A stretch of 64,000 nt of DNA, taken from NCBI RefSeq assembly GCF_000499785.1, contig NZ_HG726020.1:709515-773514 (forward strand), in the 5' to 3' direction. Position numbers and translations under genes: made by a program. This document shows positions 17,709-26,643 of this stretch, piece by piece. Under the pieces are notes generated by a model, which searched no databases, was not told where the DNA came from, and saw nothing but the letters and a program-made list of their open reading frames with translations. Within the stretch, counting starts at the first letter, position 1, and every line of letters starts with the position of its first letter. The stretch comes from Bacteroides neonati (GTDB lineage Bacteria; Bacteroidota; Bacteroidia; Bacteroidales; Bacteroidaceae).

Positions 17709-20700
17709 TTAGAAACCTATATTCAAACTAATAGAGTAGGTTCGTTGAACCGGATAGTCGTACATATTCGCATTACCGATTTCAGGGTCCATACCGTATT
17801 TAGTTGCCGGACTGAATGTGAGTATATTGTATCCGGACAGAGATAAGTTGCACTTCGTGATCCACGCTGTCTTTTTCAGTATCTTATGCTTAAAGTTATA
17901 GCCAATATTACAGTTTTTTAAACGCAGGTAAGCTCCATTGATGAGCCAGAAATCCGATGAGCCGTAGTTATTATTACCGTTGTAGTTGCTACTGCTTCTC
18001 AAACGAGGATACAAAGCATCACGGTTATCAGAAGTCCAGGTATCTGTTTGGAAACCATAAATTACCGGCAAATATCCTCCCGATGGATTGCCTTGAATCA
18101 TATTACCCATATACATATCCCTAGCGGTAGCTCCCTGCCATAACATACTCAAGAACCATCCTTTGTAATTCAAATCGAGATTCACACCATAATTGGCACG
18201 CGGAAATCCATTTTTACCAATACGGTGTTGATCGGCTCCATCAATGATACCGTCTCCATTAAAGTCTTCGTATTTAATGTCTCCTGCTCCTAAGTTTACT
18301 GAGCCCGGACGCTTTGGAGAGTTCATTACATCTTCCTTACTCTGATAAAATCCTAAATTAGTATAACCTATACCATAATACCCTTTTGCCTGTGTACTAC
18401 GTTTATAAGGATTCTTTAGATCGACTTCCGACTCAAACGGATTGATATTCCAGTATTGGTCAAAGTAGGTAAGATTGGCCGATACAGTATACTCAAAATC
18501 ACCTCTTTTCTCTTTCCATTGCAAGATGAACTCAGCTCCCTGACGAATATTTTCACCATTTGTTTTTACATTCGGAAGACTGGTTCCCAAAGGAGCAGTG
18601 TAACCGACATTGGAAGGTGAAGCCAAATATCCTGTAGTAGACATGCGGAAGTAGTCGACAGAGCCCGAAAGGCGATTATTCAACGATCCGAAATCAAAAC
18701 CAATATTCATATTCTTGCTGGTGTACCAGCTGATATCTTTACTAACAAGTGCTCCTTCGGAGAAACCCGGTACAAATTGACCTGCAATGAGATACCCTCG
18801 TTCGCTCAATCCATAAGACGCCATATACGAATATCGATTTGTTTCGTCCAACCCGATTTCACCATAGGATCCTCTAATCTTGAATTGATCGAAGATATGT
18901 TTATTTTTTAGTGGTTTCCAAAATGATTCTTCAGACAACACCCAAGCTAAAGAGCCCGAATAGAAGACTCCCCAACGTTTGTCCTTTGGAAAATTATCAC
19001 TACCGTCATAACGCATACTTGCTTCGGCCACATACTTGCTGGCATAATCATATTTCAAACGAGCTACTACACCGGCTTTAGCCATTTCCGCTTCGTATGC
19101 ACTGTTTTTAGAAGTTGATACAGGACCGGCTCCTATTTGATCTACATCGAGTAAATACTCCTCACGAGAGAGAGTTGAGTTATCGAAAATATATTTACTG
19201 GCTTCTATACCAACTGTGGCTCCAACGGTATGTACTTCATGAAACGTACGGTCGTAGTTGGCAAAGAACTGGGTTGTATAGTTATTGCCTGTGTAATACC
19301 ATTTGGTCAGATTGGGCTTATTCGGTGTACCCGGATTACCTTCCTGATCGTACATAATTGGTGTCTTCGTCCACTGTTTTGTCTGGTCACTGTTAACGCG
19401 GTAATGCCCCAACGCTTTTAGCCTTAATCCCGCTACCTGGGGCACACTCCATTCCAAAGCTAAGTTCGCATTAATTGACAGAATTTTTGATTTGTTATAT
19501 CCGGCTTCAGGACTGATTTCGACCAAAGGGTTATCACTCTGTTGATAAAGTTGTCCAAACTTGTTATAGGCCAACTCCATCGGTTTCTTATTCTGTATAT
19601 GCCCCCACACATAGTAATAACCGGTGCCGAAGTGAGAAGACGGAGCAGTAGTATGACTAATATAGCCATCGAGACCCGATGTCACCTTTAACCCGATCTC
19701 TTTAAAATCTGCAACCAGATTGGTACGCATATTATAGCGTTGCATATTATGCGTATTAAACTTATAAATTGACTCCTGATCATAATAGGACAATCCGGTG
19801 AAAACTTTCACCTTTTCGCTACCTCCGCTAATAGAGAGCGTATGCTTCTGTTCGGGAGCAAAACTTCTTAGCGTTAAACCTTGCCAATCAACATCGGGAT
19901 AGTTATAGGGGTCTGAACCCGTACGAAACTTCTCCATCTCTTCAGGGCTGTATGAAGGTTTTTGCCCATCATTGATCTGGCTCAAATTGAGGTAGTAAGC
20001 AGCGTCATACGATCCGAGTTTTTTCGGTAAGTCGGTTAGCTGGCTCATGTTGTAATTGTAATTGTAGTTGATGCTCATCTTTCCAGCCTTTCCTTGTTTG
20101 GTTACCACCATCAAAATACCATTAGAAGCTCGCGCACCATATACAGCTGTAGCCGACGCATCTTTTAAAATCGTCATCTGATCAATATCATCAGCATTGA
20201 GGTTCTCAAAATCGCGATATTCAGCAATTACATCATCGATAACAACCAGCGGAGTTCCACCACCTCGAATAGATACGGTAGAGTATTTACCAATACCACC
20301 ACCCGAAGTGCTTACAATCAACCCAGGTGCTTTACCAGCCAAACTTTGAGTAATATTGGCTGTGGGTACTTTGGCAATACTTTCGGCATCAACAGTAGCA
20401 ATGGCAGAGGTCGTTTTCCGCTTGGATGTCGTACCATACCCCACTACCACTACTTCATCGAGTGCCTTAGTATCTTCTTCCATTGTTATACGCAGATTTT
20501 TAAGCTTACCAATAGGTACTTCTTGCGTTTTGTATCCGATGTAAGTAATTTCTAAAACTCCTCTTTTAGGAGCTTCAAGTGTAAACTCTCCATCCAAATT
20601 GGTGATCGTTCCGATAGCTGTACCCTGTACCTTAACAGAGGCTCCAATAATTACTTCTCCGCTTTCATCAACCACCTTACCTGTTATTTTATCGCCTTTG

Positions 20701-20858
20701 ACTTGTTGTGTGGTTGTGACGGTCGTACTTTCATAGATATCAGCCACAACAAATTGTGGTGTAGTACAAAAAAGCAGGAAACTAATACCTGCTACTTTTA
20801 AAAAGTTTATTTCTCGAGCTCGTGTAACACTCGGAAATCGGTTCATTCTTTTTGTCAT
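17709..20858 (-). CDS. SusC/RagA TonB-dependent transporter (PUL1)
   Basis: The 1049-residue protein has an unusually long N-terminal leader (hydrophobic core about 20-40). A carboxypeptidase-regulatory-like domain follows (GKVVDESGEVIIGASVKVQG, about 58-130), then the TonB box and plug (DEVVVVGYGTTSKRKT; VSIRGGGTPLVVIDD; LKDASATAVYGARASNGI), and a 22-strand barrel ending in ISLNIGF. It lacks the N-terminal STN domain, so it is not expected to signal to a FecR/ECF pair, and none is nearby. It imports oligosaccharides with SusD using TonB energy. The upstream region carries an invertible promoter that faces away in this assembly. Confidence 0.97.
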   Translation of the reverse strand: MTKRMNRFPSVTRAREINFLKVAGISFLLFCTTPQFVVADIYESTTVTTTQQVKGDKITGKVVDESGEVIIGASVKVQGTAIGTITNLDGEFTLEAPKRGVLEITYIGYKTQEVPIGKLKNLRITMEEDTKALDEVVVVGYGTTSKRKTTSAIATVDAESIAKVPTANITQSLAGKAPGLIVSTSGGGIGKYSTVSIRGGGTPLVVIDDVIAEYRDFENLNADDIDQMTILKDASATAVYGARASNGILMVVTKQGKAGKMSINYNYNYNMSQLTDLPKKLGSYDAAYYLNLSQINDGQKPSYSPEEMEKFRTGSDPYNYPDVDWQGLTLRSFAPEQKHTLSISGGSEKVKVFTGLSYYDQESIYKFNTHNMQRYNMRTNLVADFKEIGLKVTSGLDGYISHTTAPSSHFGTGYYYVWGHIQNKKPMELAYNKFGQLYQQSDNPLVEISPEAGYNKSKILSINANLALEWSVPQVAGLRLKALGHYRVNSDQTKQWTKTPIMYDQEGNPGTPNKPNLTKWYYTGNNYTTQFFANYDRTFHEVHTVGATVGIEASKYIFDNSTLSREEYLLDVDQIGAGPVSTSKNSAYEAEMAKAGVVARLKYDYASKYVAEASMRYDGSDNFPKDKRWGVFYSGSLAWVLSEESFWKPLKNKHIFDQFKIRGSYGEIGLDETNRYSYMASYGLSERGYLIAGQFVPGFSEGALVSKDISWYTSKNMNIGFDFGSLNNRLSGSVDYFRMSTTGYLASPSNVGYTAPLGTSLPNVKTNGENIRQGAEFILQWKEKRGDFEYTVSANLTYFDQYWNINPFESEVDLKNPYKRSTQAKGYYGIGYTNLGFYQSKEDVMNSPKRPGSVNLGAGDIKYEDFNGDGIIDGADQHRIGKNGFPRANYGVNLDLNYKGWFLSMLWQGATARDMYMGNMIQGNPSGGYLPVIYGFQTDTWTSDNRDALYPRLRSSSNYNGNNNYGSSDFWLINGAYLRLKNCNIGYNFKHKILKKTAWITKCNLSLSGYNILTFSPATKYGMDPEIGNANMYDYPVQRTYSISLNIGF

Positions 20859-21035
20859 AAATTAAATTATTCGGTTAAACATAAAAATGTGTTTTTTAGT
20901 ATAGCACACAAAAGCTATATACAGGATAAATTGTCGTTTTTCATTCATTTTCCATAGGCTCATCACATTTTAATTCATATGTATTAAATAGGTTATCTAT
21001 GCCGAACTATGCTGAGAATAATATTCGGCTTACAT

Positions 21036-21057
21036 CTGTTACTTAGTAGGTAACGGA
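21036..21057. repeat. Left arm of the 22-bp inverted repeat (inversion site)
   Basis: Begins CTGTTACTTAG and ends GGTAACGGA. It is the exact reverse complement of 21257-21278. Each arm contains the imperfect inner palindrome GTTACTTAGTAGGTAAC, as expected of a tyrosine-recombinase core site. Confidence 0.9.
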
Positions 21058-21210
21058 AGTAAGCACAACTTACAACCGTACAATGGCTATAAATAGAAAA
21101 TAAGACAACAATGATTGCATACAAGCCTTATTTGACTTGTATAAAATCTGGTTTCGCTTTCTAGAAAAGAGAGGGAAGTATCTATTATTGGTTATTTTTT
21201 AAGTATTTTT

Positions 21211-21240
21211 TTTGTTTTTCCAGAATTGTTCTTATATTTG
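21211..21240 (+). promoter_or_regulatory. Promoter inside the invertible segment (rightward as assembled)
   Basis: TTTG at 21211-21214, an 18-bp spacer, then TATATTTG at 21233-21240, close to the TTTG-N19-TAnnTTTG consensus. Predicted start near 21247, just before the right repeat arm, so transcription leaves through 21257-21278 toward the recombinase gene in antisense. Confidence 0.8.
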
Positions 21241-21256
21241 TCGTGTATTTTAAGTA

Positions 21257-21278
21257 TCCGTTACCTACTAAGTAACAG
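21257..21278. repeat. Right arm of the 22-bp inverted repeat (inversion site)
   Basis: Begins TCCGTTACC and ends AGTAACAG, an exact reverse complement of 21036-21057 over 22 bases, 199 bases away. The recombinase stop codon is 42 bases further right. Confidence 0.9.
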
Positions 21279-21319
21279 AATTGTATTGTGTTATTAATAA
21301 GGTGTTTACAAATCGCACT

Positions 21320-22237
21320 TCAGCTTAACGAAGTAGCTAAATAGCCTATTACCCCTTGATTTATTGTCTTCATACGAGCATCACCCTGAGCTTTAAAATA
21401 AGTTTCTGTTATTTTCAGCGACGAGTGTCCCATGCATTCACTAATGAGCTTCTTATCGAATCCCAAAAAGTTGGCAAGGGAGGCCCAAGTATGTCGAGCT
21501 TTGTAAGAACTTAAACCTGTACCTAGTCCTAACAGCAGACTCAATACGGACAAAGATTGATTAAATTTACGCAAAGCGTTCTGATACTGTCGATACCCAT
21601 CTTTACCACAAGCATTGATAAAAGGGAATAAATAAGGCGAATCAACATCGGTGCTTCGATATCTTTCAATTATTCTCATTGCTTGGGCATCAACGAGCAC
21701 CTTCAATTCACTACCTGTCTTCTGCCTACGATATATTATTGCGCCATCTCTTAGGTCGCACTTTCGCAAATGAACCAAATCGACAAACGGCATACCTTGC
21801 AGCATCAGTAATAAAAGAAACACCGAGCGGGTAGCTTCCAAATCTCTCCGGAGCAAGCGAGAAGGAGTAATCAACTCTTGCAATGCCTTGGTTTCCAAAC
21901 TTCGGTCTCTCTTGGCATCGACCCCGGTATGTACTTGCTTGAAAAGACGGGGAGTATACGCCACCAAACCAGCATCTACAGCTTGGTTATATACCGCTTT
22001 GAGCATACGCAGATAGGTAGAAATAGTGTTCTCTTTGAGTTGTTCAAAGCGCAATTGCTCCTCGAACTTCTTCAACCACTCACGTGTAAGTTTAGCAAAA
22101 GACATCCACTTACTTCGTTCGTACTTTCGAATGCGGTTTAGCGTACTCTGGTATACATGAGCTGTTCCGAAACGTTGCTCTGCTCGTTGCGTTCGGATTA
22201 ATCCCTCCATAAAAAAGAACAAATCTTTTGTTTTCAT
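21320..22237 (-). CDS. Tyrosine recombinase, probable invertase of the adjacent promoter
   Basis: The 305-residue protein has an N-terminal SAM-like core-binding domain (about 1-105) and a C-terminal catalytic domain. Visible catalytic residues are Lys173 in RRQKTG, Arg248-His249 in YKARHTW, His271 in MGHSS and Tyr280 in TETYF. The box I arginine is not at its usual place: the segment reads MLQGMPFVDL with Gln147 where related Bacteroides enzymes usually have RGM. Length fits the small Bacteroides site-specific recombinases that invert promoters. No transposon cargo is near, and the inverted repeats next to its 3' end suggest it acts locally. I found no clear promoter for it. Confidence 0.9.
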   Translation of the reverse strand: MKTKDLFFFMEGLIRTQRAEQRFGTAHVYQSTLNRIRKYERSKWMSFAKLTREWLKKFEEQLRFEQLKENTISTYLRMLKAVYNQAVDAGLVAYTPRLFKQVHTGVDAKRDRSLETKALQELITPSRLLRRDLEATRSVFLLLLMLQGMPFVDLVHLRKCDLRDGAIIYRRQKTGSELKVLVDAQAMRIIERYRSTDVDSPYLFPFINACGKDGYRQYQNALRKFNQSLSVLSLLLGLGTGLSSYKARHTWASLANFLGFDKKLISECMGHSSLKITETYFKAQGDARMKTINQGVIGYLATSLS

Positions 22238-22772
22238 ACATAAAAAATTAAGTTATACTTTTTATAGACAATTACGTATATAGAATCACTCAATATCTAA
22301 TACGCAAAGAATATGCAATACAAAGGAAAAATCAAGGTAAATTGTTTATCCGAACAATACAAAATATCTTTCGCTTGTGTATTCATTCAAAATTAGTCAA
22401 TGTAGCTATCTCTAAGTCGCCTTTCCATCTTCCTTCATTTTAACATTGTTAATACCATTTTCACTTCCATATTTCCTTATACACAAGAGTATATACTCTT
22501 GGCACAAAAGAGTACGTACTCTTCCATACCAAGAGTACTATTTTAACGCACCGTTAAAATAGTACTTTGACAAACAAAGAAAAGTACGACCACCAACGTC
22601 TAACACAAACTGCACAACCTACTCATAAACAAAAGATTACGACCAAAAAAGGAATAAATTAAATAAATAGGCTTGTGTTAATCTATATAAAATAATCTAC
22701 GAATTTATCGTAGATTATTTATTTTTAGTAACTTGCGGAAATAATCAGTCAAAACTTAAAGCAAATAATACC
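22238..22772. other. 535-bp intergenic region rich in palindromes
   Basis: Contains the GTAC palindrome cluster at 22484-22565 and an 11-bp AT-rich hairpin at 22691-22719 followed by T-rich sequence. TAACTTGC at 22729-22736 is a weak -7 candidate for the TPR gene at 22773. No coding frame is convincing. Confidence 0.55.
22484..22565. repeat. Cluster of three palindromes of a GTAC-rich family
   Basis: An 18-bp perfect palindrome (CAAGAGTATATACTCTTG, 22484-22501), a 16-bp palindrome (AAGAGTACGTACTCTT, 22507-22522) and a hairpin with a 15-bp perfect stem (AGTACTATTTTAACG, 22533-22547 with 22551-22565, loop CAC). A related cluster lies at 37944-38029. Confidence 0.85.
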
Positions 22773-24098
22773 ATGAGAACAGTATTCATTTTATTCTTTT
22801 TCAGTATAGGTGTCTCAATTATGGCACAAAACAAGTCTATTCAGGAAGCAATGAGTAGCTACAACTACGAAACAGCCATTGCTTTGATAGAGAAAGAGAA
22901 GCCAACCCCTGCCCTACTCTTTCAGAAAGGAAAAGCACAGAAAGGGCTGAGTCGCAATGCAGAAGCACTGCGCACCTTCAAGCAGGTGATAGAGGCCGAT
23001 CCGACTAATCCGCTACCTATCATTGAAGCCGCCGAATGCTGCAAGACGATGGCCAAAAACGATGAAGCCTTGCAGTACTACCGTTTGGCATTGGACTTAA
23101 ACCCCGAAAGCAAATACGTACGGCTACAATACATCAATCTACTTTGTACGCTACAACAATTTGAAGAAGCATTGGGCGAGAGTAGCCTTCTGGCTGAAAC
23201 GGACAGCTCGGCCGTTGTACTACATCTGGTGGCACAAAGCACAGAGGGTATGTATCCCACTGAGCTAGATGCAGCGTTGGGCAATTATCACATCATTCAA
23301 GACAAATATCCCGATGACTATGTGGCAGCAGCCAAACTCGGCAGTATCTATAATGCCATGAAAGAGTATTCATCGGCCATCGAAGCGACTGAGAAATACA
23401 GGCAGATAGACTCGACAAATATGGCAGTGAACCGACAAAATGCATTGGCCTATTGCCTATCAGCCGACTACCCAATGGCAACCCTACGATACGAATACCT
23501 CATTGCTCATGGCGATAAAACATATCTGACACTCTATTACTCCGGAATATGTTACTATGCCAACGAAAACTTCTACGCAGCACACGATATGCTCGAGAAA
23601 GCTTTACCTTATGATCCGCGCAACATAAACCTACTTTATTACCTGGGAAGATCGTGTGCTAAAACATCATGGAAGAAAGAAGGTGTGGAATACTTAAATT
23701 TAGCCATCGAACTGGCTACGCCACAAGACAGTGCCATGATCCGACTCTACAAAGGGATGGTAGAGTGCTACAAAATGGCCTTAATGCCAGGCAAACAGAT
23801 AGAGAGTATGAAAGAGCAATACAAATACGACAAGGCAAATCACCGGCTATGGTATGAGATGGCACAGGTATACGACCGCTCGCTAAAAGATAAAAAAAGT
23901 GCCGAACAATGTCTTGAAATATTTCTGAAAACCAAACCCAAAGAAGCGAAAGAGCAACCCGCCGTATTAAATAATAAAGGAGAAGTGGAGGCAGATATTA
24001 AAAACTACTACAACGCAGCAGAGAACTGGCTAAACGATCTGAGAAACGAACGAAAGAAAGAGAACTTCTTCAAAGATGGTGCTCCCAAAGGGTCATGA
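22773..24098 (+). CDS. Secreted TPR-repeat protein
   Basis: The 441-residue protein starts with a signal peptide (FILFFFSIGVSIMAQ, cleavage near residue 18). About eight TPR units follow, e.g. NAEALRTFKQVIEADPTNP, NDEALQYYRLALDLNPESK and AAHDMLEKALPYDPRNINL. The end is lysine-rich. It should be a periplasmic or envelope scaffold. The amylase gene starts about 100 bases downstream on the same strand, but no functional link can be read from sequence. Confidence 0.85.
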   Translation: MRTVFILFFFSIGVSIMAQNKSIQEAMSSYNYETAIALIEKEKPTPALLFQKGKAQKGLSRNAEALRTFKQVIEADPTNPLPIIEAAECCKTMAKNDEALQYYRLALDLNPESKYVRLQYINLLCTLQQFEEALGESSLLAETDSSAVVLHLVAQSTEGMYPTELDAALGNYHIIQDKYPDDYVAAAKLGSIYNAMKEYSSAIEATEKYRQIDSTNMAVNRQNALAYCLSADYPMATLRYEYLIAHGDKTYLTLYYSGICYYANENFYAAHDMLEKALPYDPRNINLLYYLGRSCAKTSWKKEGVEYLNLAIELATPQDSAMIRLYKGMVECYKMALMPGKQIESMKEQYKYDKANHRLWYEMAQVYDRSLKDKKSAEQCLEIFLKTKPKEAKEQPAVLNNKGEVEADIKNYYNAAENWLNDLRNERKKENFFKDGAPKGS

Positions 24099-24201
24099 AA
24101 ACGTTTGCATAAATATATAAGTAGCAGCTCTATCGGGCATAAGACTATTTCAAGAAATTACAACTATATTAGCATCGTTAATTATTATAGTACCCTATAT
24201 C

Positions 24202-26052
24202 ATGAAGAAACTTTTATTTATCCTTATTACATTTCTAACATCGCTTAGTACCTATGCGGCTATCAACGTAAGTAAGATAGATCCTCCCTGCTGGTATGTA
24301 GGCATGAAAAATCCCGAACTACAGCTGATGGTTTCGGGGCAAGGCATTGGCGATGCTTCCGTATCACTCAACTATCCGGGTGTTTCGCTCAGTAGTACCG
24401 TCAAGGTCGAAAGCAATAATTACCTGATCGTCTATCTCCATCTCGACAAAGAGGTGAAGCCGGGCAAATTTCCGATTACCTTTACTGTCGGAAAAAAGAA
24501 AATAGTGAAAGAGTATGAGCTCAAAGCCCGCAAGAAGAAAGGAAGCGAACACAAAGGATTTGATGCCTCGGACGCACTCTACCTACTCATGCCCGACCGC
24601 TTTGCCAATGGCAACCCCGACAATGATGTAGTGCCGGGTATGGCTGAATCGAAGGTAGATCGCAACGATCCGAATGCACGTCACGGTGGCGACTTGGCAG
24701 GTATAGAAAAGAACCTGGATTACTTCAGCGACCTCGGTGTTACTGCACTCTGGTTCACACCCGTACTCGAAAACAACATGACCGGTGGTTCGTATCACGG
24801 CTATGCCACGACCGACTATTATAAGGTAGATCCTCGTTTCGGTAGCAACGAAGAGTATCGTCAACTCATAGAGAAATCGCACGACCGAGGCATCAAGGTG
24901 GTGATGGATATGATTTTCAACCACTGCGGTGTAGAACACCCTTGGATCAAAGACATGCCCTCGAAGGACTTTTTCAACAACCCCGATCATCAGAATAACT
25001 TTGTGCAAACATCGTTCAAACTAACACCACACGTTGATCCGTATGCTTCGAAATACGACTTCGATCAAATGAACGACGGCTGGTTTGTAACAGCCATGCC
25101 CGATTTAAATCAAAAGAACCCGCACGTATACAAATACCTGCTGCAAAATAGCATCTGGTGGATCGAGTATGCCGATATCGATGGTATCCGCATGGATACG
25201 TATCCCTATGCCGACTACGACGCCATGAGCAATTGGATGAAGGAGCTAAACGAAGAGTATCCGAACTACAACACCGTAGGCGAAACCTGGGTAACCGAGC
25301 CTGCTTATACCGCTTGGTGGCAAAAAGACTCCAAACTATCGGCTCCCCGAAACAGCAACCTGAAAACGGTGATGGACTTCAGCTTCTACGATAAAATGAA
25401 TACAGCCAAAAACGAGCAGACCGAAACTTGGTTCAAAGGACTCGACCGGGTTTACAACAGCTTCGTATACGATTTCCTCTACCCCAATCCTGCCTCGGTG
25501 CTGGCGTTCATTGAGAACCATGATACCGACCGCTTCTTGGGCGAAGGTAATAATCTGCCTATGCTCAAACAAGCTTCGGTAATACTATTAACTACCCGCC
25601 GCATTCCGCAACTTTATTACGGAACCGAGGTGATGATGAATGGTACCAAGGCTCAAAGCGATGGCTATGTACGTAAGGACTTCCCCGGTGGATGGGCCGA
25701 TGATAAAGAAAATGCTCTTACCGCATCGGGACGCACCAACCAACAGAACGAAGCGTATGACTTCTACAAAACCTTGCTCAACTGGCGCAAAGGAAACGAA
25801 GTGATAGCCAACGGCGATATGGTGCAGTTTATGGTACAAAACGGCGTGTATGCCTACGCCCGACAGTACAACGGTAAAACGGTTTTCGTACTACTAAACG
25901 GAACGGATAAAGAAACGACGCTACCGCTAAAATTCTATAATGAGGTATTGAAAGACAGCAAACAAGGCAAAGATGTACTGACCGGAAAGATCGTACAACT
26001 GAATGAAGAGCTCCGAATGACACCGCGCGAATCGCTTGTGATCGAGCTATAA
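24202..26052 (+). CDS. SusA-like GH13 cyclomaltodextrinase/neopullulanase
   Basis: The 616-residue enzyme has a signal peptide (residues 1-19) and an N-terminal beta domain of the cyclomaltodextrinase type (about 22-105, opening DPPCWYVGMKNPELQLMV). The GH13 barrel has Asp332 (GIRMDTYPY) as nucleophile, Glu361 (VGETW) as acid/base and Asp441 (ENHDTDRF) as stabiliser; a C-terminal beta domain completes it. It closely resembles SusA of the starch system by memory of that sequence. Such enzymes cut alpha-1,4 linkages of maltodextrins, cyclodextrins or pullulan in the periplasm. No susBCDEFG genes are adjacent, so it is an orphan or works with a distant sus locus. Confidence 0.93.
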   Translation: MKKLLFILITFLTSLSTYAAINVSKIDPPCWYVGMKNPELQLMVSGQGIGDASVSLNYPGVSLSSTVKVESNNYLIVYLHLDKEVKPGKFPITFTVGKKKIVKEYELKARKKKGSEHKGFDASDALYLLMPDRFANGNPDNDVVPGMAESKVDRNDPNARHGGDLAGIEKNLDYFSDLGVTALWFTPVLENNMTGGSYHGYATTDYYKVDPRFGSNEEYRQLIEKSHDRGIKVVMDMIFNHCGVEHPWIKDMPSKDFFNNPDHQNNFVQTSFKLTPHVDPYASKYDFDQMNDGWFVTAMPDLNQKNPHVYKYLLQNSIWWIEYADIDGIRMDTYPYADYDAMSNWMKELNEEYPNYNTVGETWVTEPAYTAWWQKDSKLSAPRNSNLKTVMDFSFYDKMNTAKNEQTETWFKGLDRVYNSFVYDFLYPNPASVLAFIENHDTDRFLGEGNNLPMLKQASVILLTTRRIPQLYYGTEVMMNGTKAQSDGYVRKDFPGGWADDKENALTASGRTNQQNEAYDFYKTLLNWRKGNEVIANGDMVQFMVQNGVYAYARQYNGKTVFVLLNGTDKETTLPLKFYNEVLKDSKQGKDVLTGKIVQLNEELRMTPRESLVIEL

Positions 26053-26071
26053 TTCTTATTATAGTGAATCT

Positions 26072-26112
26072 AACAAGAAGGTGTATCAGACTGATACATC
26101 TTCTTGTTTTTC
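26072..26112. terminator. Bidirectional terminator between convergent genes
   Basis: AACAAGAAGGTGTATCA pairs with TGATACATCTTCTTGTT (one G-T pair) with a 3-base loop and flanking T/A tracts. It serves the amylase gene (plus) and the small membrane protein gene (minus). Confidence 0.85.
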
Positions 26113-26482
26113 AAATTCTTTTCTCTTTACTAGCGTAGATATCGATTAATGCATACAGTAAAGAAACAAAACCAGCCAACATCGTTTTTACATAGATTGT
26201 ATAAACCTCTCCAGGGCCGGCACTACAGTAACTATTGACAGACATGCAAACACCAACCACTAAAAAACCAATTCCTCCGTTAAGAAAATAAACAGCTTTC
26301 TTGCTCTTTTCCACTTTTGTTTTGTTATCAACCTCCTGAAGAATTTGTATAGCTTGCTCTTCCGTCGCCCCTTGGCGTAGTAAGGCATTTTTCATCTCCT
26401 CCACCGAAAGATTATTCTCATACAAAGATTTTGCATATTCAGACAGTTCGCCTAAATCCAGCTCATTGTTCTTATTTTCCAT
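26111..26482 (-). CDS. Small two-helix membrane protein, uncharacterised
   Basis: The 123-residue protein has a hydrophilic, helical N-terminal half. Residues about 12-48 (AKSLYENNLSVEEMKNALLR) resemble a UBA-like three-helix fold. Two hydrophobic helices follow (about 65-85 and 95-113). No enzymatic motif is present. I do not recognise a family with a known role. It sits alone between two terminators, so it is expressed separately from fba. Confidence 0.7.
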   Translation of the reverse strand: MENKNNELDLGELSEYAKSLYENNLSVEEMKNALLRQGATEEQAIQILQEVDNKTKVEKSKKAVYFLNGGIGFLVVGVCMSVNSYCSAGPGEVYTIYVKTMLAGFVSLLYALIDIYASKEKRI

Positions 26483-26549
26483 GTATTGTAGCTATTAGGT
26501 AAGTTTACCCCACAAAGATATAAAATTCTATATCAATATACAAAAACAG

Positions 26550-26579
26550 AGACTTGCGTCATCTATTAATGCAAGTCTC
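26550..26579 (-). terminator. Second hairpin after fba
   Basis: GAGACTTGC pairs with GCAAGTCTC (9 bp) across a 13-base loop and is followed on the minus strand by TGTTTTTG. It follows the main fba terminator and may be a backup. Confidence 0.6.
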
Positions 26580-26581
26580 AT

Positions 26582-26613
26582 AAAAAAGGCTGCCCCATCA
26601 GGAGCAGCCTTCT
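26582..26613 (-). terminator. Rho-independent terminator after fba
   Basis: On the minus strand AAGGCTGCTCC pairs with GGGGCAGCCTT across a TGAT loop and is followed by TTTTTA. Confidence 0.88.
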
Positions 26614-26643
26614 TTTTATTTAATACCGATTAGGTAAGGAGTC

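Larger units (their letters stand above)
21036..21278. promoter_or_regulatory. Predicted invertible promoter segment (invertron) controlling PUL1
   Basis: A 243-bp segment is bounded by perfect 22-bp inverted repeats and lies between susC and a tyrosine recombinase gene. It contains a consensus Bacteroides promoter at 21211-21240. In the present orientation the promoter points right, away from susC, so the sequenced state is predicted OFF. Inversion would place the -7 element near 21074-21081 on the minus strand, giving a transcript that starts about 210 bases before the susC ATG. Invertible promoters of this design control capsule and PUL operons in Bacteroides; inversion here is inference. 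Confidence 0.85.
20859..21319. other. Regulatory region between PUL1 susC and the recombinase gene
   Basis: The 461 bases hold a leader of about 180 bases for susC, a small hairpin (GCCGAA 21001-21006 with TTCGGC 21024-21029) and the invertible promoter segment. I see no leftward TAnnTTTG promoter between 20859 and 21035, so susC depends on the invertible segment or on readthrough. Confidence 0.75.

Noticed and set aside
21036..21278. The inverted repeats as ends of a small transposon (MITE)
   Set aside because: No flanking target duplication was seen, and the promoter between the arms together with the adjacent recombinase fits an inversion site better.
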